A DNA stretch of 64,000 nucleotides from assembly GCF_011752045.1 (NCBI RefSeq), contig NZ_JAAKXW010000001.1, positions 496,001 through 560,000 on the forward strand, given 5' to 3'. Shown piece by piece: positions 46,801 through 58,800 of this stretch (its first letter is position 1; every line of letters starts with the position of its first letter). The notes under the pieces are model-generated. The model saw nothing but the letters and a program-made list of their open reading frames with translations. It was not told where the DNA came from and ran no database searches. The DNA is from Microbacterium hydrocarbonoxydans (GTDB lineage: Bacteria; Actinomycetota; Actinomycetes; Actinomycetales; Microbacteriaceae). The translations under genes and the position numbers were made by a program.

Positions 46801-49800
46801 AGCCGGTGTGCGCCCCGCTCGAGCCGCCGCTGCAGGCGAGGGCGACGCCGGTGCTGAAGTACCGGACGATCTGGCCGGTCGACAGCCCGTGGGTGCCCGT
46901 GTAGATGTTGTTCGCCGAGACGTCGCCGACCGGGTTGCCGTTGCCGTCGCGCGAGATGACGTTCACGCCGTCCTTGACGGTGAGCGCGACGTCCACGCCC
47001 TCGGGGAGGAAGGTCTGCTGCGGGGGCGCGACGTAGTGGACGGCGTCGTCGTCCTGCAGTCCGTGGCCGGGGAGGAAGATGGTGTCGTCGCCGTCGTCGA
47101 CGGCCGTGCCGGGGTCGAACTCGAAGGAGGCGCTGCCGATCGGGCGCAGCTTGATGCGCAGGGCGTCGATCCGGATGACCTCGTAGAGCGTGCCGTTCGT
47201 GAGACCGGGGACGACCGCGCCGGTCGAGGTGTACCGCACCCGGTCGCCGGTGGCGAGGTTGTGCGCGAAGCGGAAGATGATGGTGCCCTGGTTCAGGTCG
47301 ACGGAGGCCTCGCCCGGCTCGGCATCCGCGTCGCCGTCGTCGTCGTTGAACTGCGCGCCGAGCTGGAAGCCGTTCGGGCCGGTGACGATGACGCTGTAGG
47401 TGCGCTTGGTGACCAGGCCGTCGATGAGGTCGCCGCCGGCCTCGTAGACGACGCTGTCTCCCGACACGAGGCCGTGCGGGCTCTCGAAGGACACGGTGTC
47501 GGTGTTCGTGTCCACGCCGTCTACCGAGCCGTCGTCGAGCTGCGGGGCGAGCTTGCCGTACCGGGAGAAGATCTTCAAGGTGCCACCCGACTGCACGAGA
47601 CCGCCGGTGACGATCGCCCGGACCGTCGGGTTGGTGATCGAACGCGAGGTGAGGTCCTGCACGCTGATCGCGCCGCCGCCGGTGGAGTCGGTGTTCGAGT
47701 CGGCGTCGGTGTGCGACTCCGCGCGGAGTTCGACGTCGCCGGATGCCGCGATGTGTCCGCCTCCGAAGCGGGCCGTGACCGTGGGCTGCACGCGGGCGAG
47801 GGCCGTGGACGGATCGACGGAGATGAGTCCGATGGTGGTCGACGCGACCCGGGCGACGGCGCGGTCGGCCGCGGCGGCGATGGTCGTGACGGTGGTGGCG
47901 CCGGGGATGCCGAGCGTTCCGGTCACGCCGTCGGCGCCGGCTCCGGTGGTCGTGCCGCCGATCGATCCGTCGATGGCGGCGAGCGTGTAGGCGGAGTTGA
48001 TCGCCGTCGGGCTGCTGATGTTCACCGAGATGGCGCCGAGGGTGTTCGAGGTGAGGTCGGCCCTCGCGACGTTCGTGGCGGTCGCCGTCACGTTCACGGC
48101 TCCGGTCACGGTGATCTGCGCCGTGGAGCCGATCACCGCGGAGGTCTCGGCGCCCAGCTCGATGGCGCCGGTCGACGGGTCGTCGCCGATGTAGGCCTGC
48201 GGGAGGCTGTCGGTGACGGCACCGAGCCCGGCGGCGAACGCCGCCGAGGTCGCCGTGGCGGTGCGGTTCGCGATGGCCGAGACGGTGAGGCTGTCGGCAT
48301 CCGTGACGTCGGCGCCGAAGGCGGCCTTCACCTGGCCCTGCACCTGCGCGATCGGGGCGGCGATGCCGATGCCCACGATGCCGCCGGAGGCGACGTCCGA
48401 CGTCGTCGTGGCGGTCATGGTGCCGTTCGCCGTGACGACGATCGCGCCGCCGGCGTTCGCGGCACCGCCGCCGACCGTCGCGGTGACGTGCGCGGCCAGC
48501 ACGCTGGCCTCGCTGATCGAGCCGGCGCCGGCGAAGCCGATGCCGACGGCGAGCACGTCGGTGACGGCCGTCGCGATGATCGTCCCGGTGGCGAGGACGC
48601 TGAGGTCGTCGGCGGCGGCGACCCCGCCGTCGAGGGTGGCGGTGACCGCGCCCGATGCCTTGGCCACGGACCCGGCGATCGCGATGGTGCCGAAGAGGGC
48701 ACCGGAGTCGATCTCGCTCTTCGCGTCGGCGAGGGCGTGCAGGCCGAAGGTCTTCGCCTCGATGAGGATGTCGCCGGTGCTGCTCAGCTGAGCGCCCGAC
48801 CCGGCGATCGCCTCGATGTCGGCTCCCCCGCCGATCGTCGCGACCGCGACGGCGCCGGCCGCACCGCCGAGGGACAGCGAGGCGACGTAGGTCCGCGCCT
48901 TCGCGTGGTTCTCCCCCTCGGCGCGCAGCGTGATCGATGCGGAGCCGTCGACGTCCCCGTCGATGCGGGCGGTCGTGTGGCCGTTGACCTCGGCGAAGGC
49001 GAGGAGGACGGCGATCGAGATGGCTCCGACGCTCACGCCCGGCGCGCTGGCGTCGGCGGTGTTGCTGACGTGCGCGGTGACGCTCACCCCTCCGGTGGCC
49101 GTGACGGAGGCGCCGGAGCCGAGCTTCGCGTCCGCGTCGCGGTCGTCGACCGCGCGGGCGACGCTGATCCCGACCGCGAGACCGCCGGCGGTGATGTTCA
49201 GCGTGCGGGCCTTGACGGCGCGCGTGCCGGTGAGGGAGGCGCCGACGCCGCCGCTCACCGTGCCCACCGGGGCGACCTCGGCGCGCGCGGCGCCGTCGAG
49301 GCGGATGATCGCGACCACGCCGCCGATGGCGCCGACGCCGCCGGCGATGCTGACGCCGAGTCCGTCCACGGTCACGTTGTCGGTGGTGGAGGCGGTGAAG
49401 CCGCCGACGCTGCCGTCCGCCGCGACGCCCACGGCACCGGTCTCGGCGATGTTGTCGCCGGACACGTTCACGACGGAGACCGAGATGCCGGCGCCGACGA
49501 AGCCGACCGCGAAGCCGAGCGACAGGTTGTCGATGGTGCGGTTCGCCACCGACGAGATCGTCAGGCCGCCCGTGGCCTTGCGCACCTGCGCGCCGCCGTC
49601 GATGTGCGCGTGCTGGCTGCCGCTGTCGTTGATCACCACGACCTGACCGCTGATGCCGACCAGGCCGGCGCCGCCCGCGACGCCGATGCCGCGGGAGTAC
49701 TCGTCCATCGCCGCCTTGATGCTGATCGCGCCGCCGGCGGAAAGCCGTGCAGTCGAGCCGATGGCGGCCTCCGTGCTGCTGTCGATGTTGAGCACGAGCA

Positions 49801-52800
49801 CCGAGATGCCGACCCCCACCGCGCCTACGGCGCCGGCTCCGGCCACGCCGAGCACTCGCAGCCAGTCGGAGGCCCAGACGGTGAGGTCGCCGCCGGCGCT
49901 GACGGTGCCGTTGATCGTGACGCTGGTGCCGCCCGTCGGGGTCTTGCCGAGCGCGTCGCCGGCGATGTTCGAGTCCGGTGCGGCGGTGGACATGCCGCTG
50001 TTCGCGGTGCCGATGTGCGACAGCATCCGCTCGCGCGTCTTCATCGACGCACCGGAGACCTCGCGCCACTTCGCACCGGGAGTGCCGGGAGCGGCCGCGG
50101 TGTTGTCGGCGATGTCCTCGGTCGCCGCCCACGTCTTGCCCGCGTGCGTGACGAGCGCACCCTCGTTCCAGGGCTCGGTGCTCACCCAGGCGACGGGGTT
50201 CGCGGAGGTGGTGCCGCCGAGTGCCCCGAGGTAGCCGCCGTCGCCCTTGGCGACGTCGCCGCCGGCCATGGCGCTGCCCAGGACGCCGCCCTCCTGCCAG
50301 TCGGAGGGGTTGAGGCTCGGCCGGCTGCCGCCGGTGACCCCGTCGTCCCTCGCGGTGTAGTACGCGTCGTCCGACGTGTCGGCGGTGCCCTTGTCGTCGA
50401 GGACCTCGTCGCCCTTGTCGTAGACGGCCGTCGACGACCAGGTGCCGCGGCCGAGTGCGGAGGTGGCGGCCAGCCACTGGCCGGGGTTCGCCTCGGGGTT
50501 GACGCCGACCGTCGGATTCTCGACCTTCGCCGAGTACCGCTTGCCGTTGTACGTGACGACGTCGCTCATCTTGTAGCTCGTCGCCGCGTTCCAGGCGCCG
50601 CGGTCGTTCCCGCCGTCGGCCGCGTGGTACGACCCGCTGACGGTCGTCCCGATGGTCCAGACGGACACCGCTGCGGCGACGCCGACGAAACCGCCGGCAA
50701 AGCTCAGGGCGATGGTGGAGACGTCCTTCGACGACAGGGCGAAGACGTCGATCGCGCCGCGAGCCCGCACGTCGGCGGAGGCGCCGATCGTGGACTGGAC
50801 GGCCATGTTGACCACGCCGATGTCGACGCCGCCGGCGACGCCGACGAGGCCGCCGGCCAGACCGCCGGCGATGGTGAGGCTCTTGAACCGGTCGGTCGCG
50901 GCGACGCTGACGCCCTGGGCCGTGGTGGCGCCGGAGAGGTGGTTCACCGCGGAGCCGCCGCCGATCAGCGCCTCGACGCGGACGTCGATGACGGTGACGG
51001 CGATGCCACCGGCCACGCCGACCACTCCGCCGCCGATCGCCGGTGCGAGCCCGAACAGCGATTCGCTGGCATCGGCCCGTACCACGACGCCGGAGAAGCT
51101 CTTGCGTCCCGCCCCGCCGGCGCCCACGGTGCCGTCGGCGACGAGGCTCACCGGTGCTCCGCCCGCGAGTGCGTCCACGGTGCCGTTCGCGCCGAGGGCC
51201 GCGCGGACGAGCTTGTCGATGACGGCCACGCCGACCGCGGCGCCGACGCCGACGTATCCTCCGGCAGCCGCCACGGTGATGAGCACCAGCTTGCTGTCGT
51301 CGTTGGCCGAGACGACCACGTTGTTGCCGGCGCGGAGGGTGGCGCCGCTGCCCGTGCAGAGGTACGCCTCGGTGCCGAGCGGGGTGCCCGTGCAGGCGAC
51401 CGTGTGGACGTTGAGGATCGTGACCGACACGGTGCCGGCGACGCCGACGGTGCCGGCGCCCGCGCCGGCGGCGACGGAGGTGATGGTGTCCTCGCCGTCG
51501 GCGGAGACGAAGATGTCGCCGCGAGCGTTCACGTGGGCGCCGGTGCCGATGTAGGCGTAGGTGTCGATGTTCACGACGCGGACGCCGACCGGCACCGCCA
51601 CGCCGGCCGTGCCGCCGATGCCGACGGCGGCGGCGACGGCGAGCTCGTAGAACTGGTTCGCCGCGGCGACCTTGACCGACTGCGCGCCGCTCGCGCCGGC
51701 GACGTTGTCGGAGCATGTGGCGCCGCAGTTGATGCGCGCGCTCGCCGCGATGAACGCCGCCGTCTCCGCGGTGTGCACGGCGATGGTGCCGGCGACCTGG
51801 ACGCCGGCGGTGCCGCCGATGCCGACGCCGACGCCGAAGGTGCCGATGTCGTCGGAGTTCGAGGCAGTGACCGCGACGCCCTGGAAGGAGGGGGCCGTCT
51901 GGGTGATGGTGCGCGGGCCGGACGCCGAGGCGTCGCCGCTCGGAGCCGTGCCCGACTTCACGATGCTGTGCGCCCGTCCGGTGGTGCCGGTGAGCCCGAG
52001 GTCGACGACCACGCCGCCCTGCGCGGTCGGCTTGGTGTACAGCCGGAACGCGGAGCCGCCGGCGCCGTAGTAGTAGTACGTCTGGCCGTCCACGAGACCC
52101 TGGATCGGCGCGCCGCCGCCGGACGAGTAGACCACCGCGTCGCCGTCGGTTGCGCTGAAGTCGTAGGGCAGCGTGATCGTGTTCGCGCCGGCGTCCACGG
52201 CGGACTGCGGGTCGAAGCGGGGCGAGTAGTCCTCCTGGACGTTGGCCTCGGCGGCCTTGAAGAAGCGCTGGTTGTTGCTCACGCCCTGCGAGGTGAGCGT
52301 GATCGGCGCGCCGTTCTTGGAGAGCGAGAGCTGGAAGGAGTCGCCGGAGACTCCGACGATCCAGTAGAGCCCGCGGTGGGTGAGACCGCCGATGCCGACG
52401 CAGGCGGCGTCGTCGGTGTCGCAGCCGACGTCGTACTGCACCTGGTCGCCGTTCACGAAGTTGTGCCCCGGCACAGTCACCCGACCGCTGCCGGTGTCGA
52501 CCTGGCTCGGCGCGAACCGGAGATCCACGGTCATGACGGAGTACGCGCCGGAGGCGACGTTCACGGGGCTGAGCCCCTTCGCCGCGACGTCGGCGCCGCT
52601 GCCGATCCAGGCGCGGGTCGTCTTGGTGGTCACCGGGACGGAGACGGATGCTCCCACCCCGGCGCTGCCGCCGACGGAGATGTTGCCGGCGATGACGTTG
52701 AGCTTCATGCGCTCGTCGGCGGAGACCCGCACGCTGCCGTCGACGATCATGTCGGCATCCGCGCCGATCCACGCCTCGGTCGTGATGTCGATCACGGAGA

Positions 52801-55800
52801 CGCCCGCGTTCACGTTGACCGCCGCGCTGCCGCCGAAGCCGCCGCCGACCGAGAGCGAGGTGATCGTCTCTCTGGACACGGCGTCGACGGTGAGGTTCCC
52901 GGTGCCGCGGACGAAGACGCCTGTTCCGGTCCAGGCGCGCGTGACCTTGGTGATCACCTCGACGTCGACGCCGGCGCCGACGCCCGCGGTGCCGCCGACG
53001 GTGAGCATGCCCGCGAGGGCGAAGACGGTCGTGGTGTCCTGCGCCTTCACCGCGACGTGCGTCGTGCCGGTCTCGATGTCGGCGTTCGCCTCGATGTGCG
53101 CGGTGGTGGTGTCGCTGAGTACGTCGACGAGGGCCGCACCGGCCACCCCGGCGGAGTTGCCTCCGGCGCCGGCGACGGCGATGAGGGTGAGCGAACCGCT
53201 CTGGACGGCCTGGACGAGCAGCCCGGTGCCACCGGCCCGGATGACGGCCGAGGAGCCGATCACCGCGTCCACGACGCTGTCGCGGACGATGACCGTGGCG
53301 CCGGCGCCGACGCCCGCTCCTCCGCCGCCGATCGCGATGTTCCCGGCGGAGCCGGCGAGCGTCGCGGTCTTCGCCGCGTCGACCTGCACGCCGCCCGAGC
53401 CCCGTACGACCGCCGAGGAGCCGATGGCGGCGCGCACGGCGGGGTTCGAGCCGCCCTGGTTCGAGACGAACACGAGCACCGCGCCGCTCACCGCGGTCGA
53501 GCTGCCGGTGCCCGCGCCGGCGACCGACATGAGGAACCATTCCTCGCCCGACGTCGCCGCGACGCGGATCAGTCCGCCGGCGCGGACGTCCGCTCCGTCG
53601 CCGATCGAGGCCTGTGCGTTCTGGTTCACGATCACGATGAGGCCGGTGAATCCGACGCTCGTGGAGCTCAGGCTGATCGACACGGCCCCGGCGATGTCGA
53701 CGACGTGGATGTCGTCGGTCGCGCTCACGGTCACGGTCTGCCCTGCGCCGCCGATCGCGCCGGTCTGGTTGATCTGGGCGTTCGCGCCGATCCAGGCGCG
53801 GGTGTCGAAGGAGAGGATCTCGATGACGAAGGCGCCGGCGACCGCGGTGCCGCTGCTGCCCGCGCCGCCCGCGACGGCGACGGAGGTGAGGGTCAGCCAG
53901 TCGATCTTGTCCTTCAGCGGCGTCTCCGGGGCGAAGGGGGTGAGCGTGGTCCGCGCCGTCACGGCGGTCGCGCCGGGGGCGTCGGCCGCCGCGGACGACT
54001 CGATGTGCGCGAGCGTCGTCACCTCGAGCCAGTTGACGACGATCGCGCCGCCGACGACGGTGCCGCTGCCGGTGGAGAAGGCGCCGGCGACGGCGATGTT
54101 CTGCATGCCGAGCTCGGCGACCGCGTCGACCGTGATGCCGCCCGACGTCGTCGCGAGGTCGGCGCCGCTGCCGACGACGGCCTCGGTGTCGATGAGGAGG
54201 ATCTGGACGCCGGCGGATGCGGCGACCCCTGCGGTGTTCTTTCCGCCGGCGGCCGCGATGCCCCAGGTGATGTAGTCGGTGCGCTGACCGGAGGGCGTCC
54301 GGGCCTGCACGGTGATGCCGGTCGCCGCGGAGACGGTCGCGCCCGCCCCGATCTCGGCCTTGGCCGTGGTGTCGGCGACCGTGAGGCCGACGGCGGCGGC
54401 GACCCCGGTGTCGTTCTGCAGGTCGATCGCCGAGCCCATCGCGCGCCCGGCGCCGCTGCCGCCGAGGACCGCGCGGACGACCACCTGACCGGTCGTGGCC
54501 GTGACGGTGCGGTTCGCCGCAATGCGCGCCGTGCTGGTCGCCACGATCCAGTTGACCGCGATCGCGGCGGCGACGCCGGTGCCTCCGCCGGAGCTGCCGG
54601 ATTCCCCGCTCGCCTGCCCGTTGGCGCCGGTCGCTCCGTTGGAGCCGTTCGTGCCGCCGTTGGACGACGGCATCCCGGCCGTGGAGTCCTTGGTGCCCTG
54701 GGTGTTCGGGTTGTCGGCGCCGTTCACCTGGCTGTTGGACTTGCTGTCCGCGGAGTCGTCGCTGTCGCTCGAGCCCTTCGCGCTCGCCGTGGCCTTCGCC
54801 TCGGCGACGATGGTGACGGTGGCGAGCACCTGCACGCTGGTGCCCTGCACGTTCCTGGCGATCTCGGCGAGCGTGTCGAGGTCGACGACGGCATTGATCG
54901 CGACGTCCGCGCCGACCGCGGTGCTCTTGCCCGCGGCATCCGCCGTGCTCTCGGTCAGGACCCACAGGGTCCTGGTCGCTGTCACGAGCACGGCACCGGT
55001 GCCGGCGTAGCCCGTGCCAGAGGTGCCGATCCGTGCTGTCACGTCGTCGTCGACGCTGACGACCAGCGCGACCACAGGGGTGACGGCCGTGCCGCCTTCG
55101 GTGCCGCCCTCGGCCTTCGTGCTCATGTCGCGGAGGCCGATGGCCCGGACCGTCAGGCCGGTGCCGCCGGTGAGCATGGCGCCGTTCTGCACCTCTGCCC
55201 GCACGTCGCTGGTGTCGATCACCTGGAGGACGAAGGATGCCCCGACGCCGGTGGCCGATCCGACCTCGGCGCGGCTGGTCGCCTGTGCGGCGTCGCGCTC
55301 GTTGCTGTGCGCGGTGACGGATGCCGCCGCGGAGGTGAGGGTCACGGAGGCGCCCGTGGCGACGAGGGCCTCGGTCGTGTTGTCGAGGACGTTGATCGCG
55401 AGCGCTCCCGCGACGCCGACGCTGGTGGCCTTGCTGGCGCCGGCCCGCGCGGTCGAGGTGACCTCGTGCTCGAAGAGGCGGAACAGGTTGTCGAGCGCCG
55501 GGCTCGCCGGCAGCTGGTCGCCGGAGCCGACCGTGACCGATCCCTGCAGGATCCACTGGTGCTGGTCGTTGCGCTTGTAGAACCCGACGGCGTTCGCGCC
55601 GTCCTGCGCGGTGAGCTGGAACCAGGTGTCCTTCTCGATCTCGTCCTTCGGAAGCTCCGACTTCTCGTTGACCGAGTCCTCGGTGACGAAGACCCAGCTG
55701 CCGCTGTCGCGCTTCCAGATGCTGCCGGCCGGGTGGCCGTCCTTCGCCGTCTTGAGCAGGTAGTACTGGCCGTCCGACGCGCCGCCGGGAAGGGTGTCGA

Positions 55801-58800
55801 CGGTGCCGGTGAGGCTCACGTCGGTGTCGAGGTTCCAGTCGGAGCCGTCGAACTTGTAGAGGCCGTCGTTCCCGCCCCCGTCGCTCGTGCGGACGAAGGA
55901 GAGATCGTCCTTGGACGGGCCTGGCAGCTGCTTGCCCGATTCGACGACCTCCCAGTCGCTGCCGTTCCAGCGCCGCACCACGTCGTCGGTGTCGCCGGCG
56001 AGCATCCCGGCCGTCACGCTCAGACCGGTCGCGGTGATCGTCGACGCCCCTGTGGTGGCGCGGACGACGATCCCGACGACCTGCACGGCCACGCCGGCGC
56101 CGATGCCGACGGACCCGTCGGTGGCGGAATCGCCGGAGGCCTCGGCCGAGGAGTCGGTGTCTCCGCGCGCTTCGAGCGTCACGACCCCGCCGGTGTCGAC
56201 CGTGATCCCGTCGGCGAAGAAGGCGCGCACCGCGGTGGCGACCACGTTGATGGCGATGGCGCCGGCGATCGAGACGCTGCTGCCGCCGTTCTCGCTGGAC
56301 GCGGCCTTCGGCGTGGAGCTGGTGGAAGAGCCGCCGCCGGCGTTCTGCTGCTTGCTCTCGTTCGCTTTGCCGAGGTTGGAATCGGCCTTCTGGTTGACGT
56401 CCTTGCCGCCGCCGTCTGCGCCTTCGGAGGGCGACGCTCCCTTGGTGGCGGCTTCGGCCTCGGTCTCGATGTCCGCGCGCTGATGGGCGGTGAACGAGAC
56501 GGCTCCTGTGACGTCGAGGCTGCGAGCGGTGGCGGCTTCGGCGACGATGTCGTCGAGCACGGCCAGGGCGAGCGAGACGCCGATGCCGGCGGAGCTGCCG
56601 GCGACCGTCGACCCCTTGGCGGTGGTGGTCGCGGCCACGTTCTGAGTGGCGGAGGCAGTGATGCTCGAGGCGGTGAGCGCGGTGCTCGAGGCGCCGAGCG
56701 TGGCGCTGGTGCGGATGGATGCGACGACGATCGCGACGGCGGGGACGATCGTGACGGTGCCCGACTTGCCTCCGGCCTCTGCCTGGGTCGTCAGCGTCAC
56801 ATCGTGGGTCGCGGTGAGCGTGAGTGCTCCGGCTCCCGTGAGCGGAGGCCCGCGGGTCGGGTCGAGGACCTGGGAGATGCCCGCGAACACGCGGTGGGTC
56901 GGCAGGTTGAGGGCGAGGGAGGCGCCGAGGCCGACCGTTGCGCCACCCGACTGCGTGGCCTTCGCGGACGCCTTGTCGACGCTCTTCGAGCTCGCCGTGA
57001 TCGTGACCGCCCCGCCGCCGACGATGGCGATGCCGGGCAGTGGTCCGGGACCGGGCAGCGGTCCGGGTGTCGGGTCGCCGAGGACCGCTGCGCTCGTGTC
57101 CTCCTCGACGAGGTTGAGCGCGAACGCGCCGGCCACGCCGAGCGTGCCGCTGGTGTTTCCTGCTCCGGCCTCAGCGGTGGCCTCGAAGGAGTGCGTGACG
57201 TCGGCGGCGACCTGCTTGACCGTCGCGCTGATGACGAGTCCTGCCGCCTGCACGGAGGCCCCGATGCCGATGCCGGCCTGGTTGATGAGGCGGACCTTGT
57301 TGACGGCGAGGGCCGCGCCGATGCCGACCGAGCTGGAGTTCGTGGCTGTGCCCTTGGCGCTCGCCGAGGCGTCCGTGTTGCTCTTCGCGAGGAACGAGGC
57401 GATGCCCGTGGTGGTGAGCGACTGCCCGGCGGCGAGCATCGCGAAGGTCGCGGAGCGGACGAGGTTGAAGGCGAGTGCCGCGGCGACGCTGACCGTGGTG
57501 CCGTCCTCGTTCTGCGCCTTCGGCGTGGTCGATCCGCCGCCCGCTCCCCCGGTCGTGCGCCCGGCCGCATTGCCGAGCTTGTCGTTCGACTTCGTGTTGG
57601 CGTCCTTGCCGGTGCTGTCCTTGCCGGTGCCGCCGGACTCCCCCGGGGCTCCTTCGGCACTCGCCTCCGCCTTCGTCAGGGTGGTCGAGGTGTTCTCCGC
57701 CGTGATCGTCACTGCTCCCTGGGCGGTGAGCCCGCGGTCGATCGTGGCGCTCGCCTCGTGGTCGGCCGAGGTCAGCGCGAACGCGATGGTGGCGGCGAGC
57801 GTGGATCCGGCGCCCGCTCCGGTCGCACCCGTCGCGGTGGTCGTCGCCTTGGCGCTCTGCACGGCGGTCGCGGTCACCGCGCCGGCGACGACCACGGCGG
57901 GACCCGCGAGGAGTGCGGCGACGGTCTTGACGTTGTGGATGGCGATGCTCGCGACGCCTGTGAGCGACGCCGTGCTGCCGCCGCCCGCGCCGCCGATGGT
58001 CTCGGTGGTCGCGTCGTCGATGCCGGTGGCGGTCGCCGTGAAGGCGGAGAGGGCGGTCGGCGAGGCGCCTGCGGCGAGGCCTGCCTCGACGGTGGTGCGG
58101 ATGAGGCTGAGGGCGACGGAGGCGCCGGCCCCCACGGCGGTGCCGTTGGACCCGCGGCCGGACTGCTTGGCGGTCGCCTTCGCGGTGCTCCTGTGGCTGC
58201 CACGGGCCGTGGTGGTGACGGCACTGTCGCCGAAGGAGCCGGTGCCGCGCACCTGCGCGGAGGTGCGCGCGTCCTTCTTGACGAGGGCGAAGGATCCGGC
58301 GATGGATGCCGAGCCGCCGCTGTTCTTGCCGGACACGGCCGTGGCCGTGTAGCTGGAGTCGCCGGCCGAGGGTTCGGAGGCGGCGATGACGAGGCCGCCC
58401 GCGGCGTCGATGCTCGCATTCTGGACGTAGGCCTCGGTGAGGAGGTCCGCGACGATGATGCCGACGCCGATGCCGAGGCCGAGCCCGCTGCCACCTGCGG
58501 AGCCGGATCCGTCGGTCGTTCCGCCGTCGCCGTCGGAGATGACGGTGTTCTTCGCGCGAGCGGTGACCGACTGCGCCCCCGTGGTCACGACGCCGGCGCC
58601 GGTGATGTGCGCGCGGGTGTCATTGTCGAGCACGACGACCGCGATGGCTCCGGCGACATCGATCGCACCGTCGCTCGTGGAGGACTGGCCGTTGCCGCGA
58701 CCCGAGCTGTTCGCGCCCTGGTTGTTCTGCGTGGCGCCGCCCTTGCCCGCCTTGGCCCGGGCGGTGACGGTGGAGACCTGGTCCGCGAGGATCGAGAGGG

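Noticed and set aside
37587..55556. Very long Arg/Pro/His-rich frames on the minus strand inside the giant gene (for example 37587-45335 and 46329-55556)
   Set aside because: These are out-of-frame shadows caused by high GC. Their translations are low-complexity Arg-rich text without domains.
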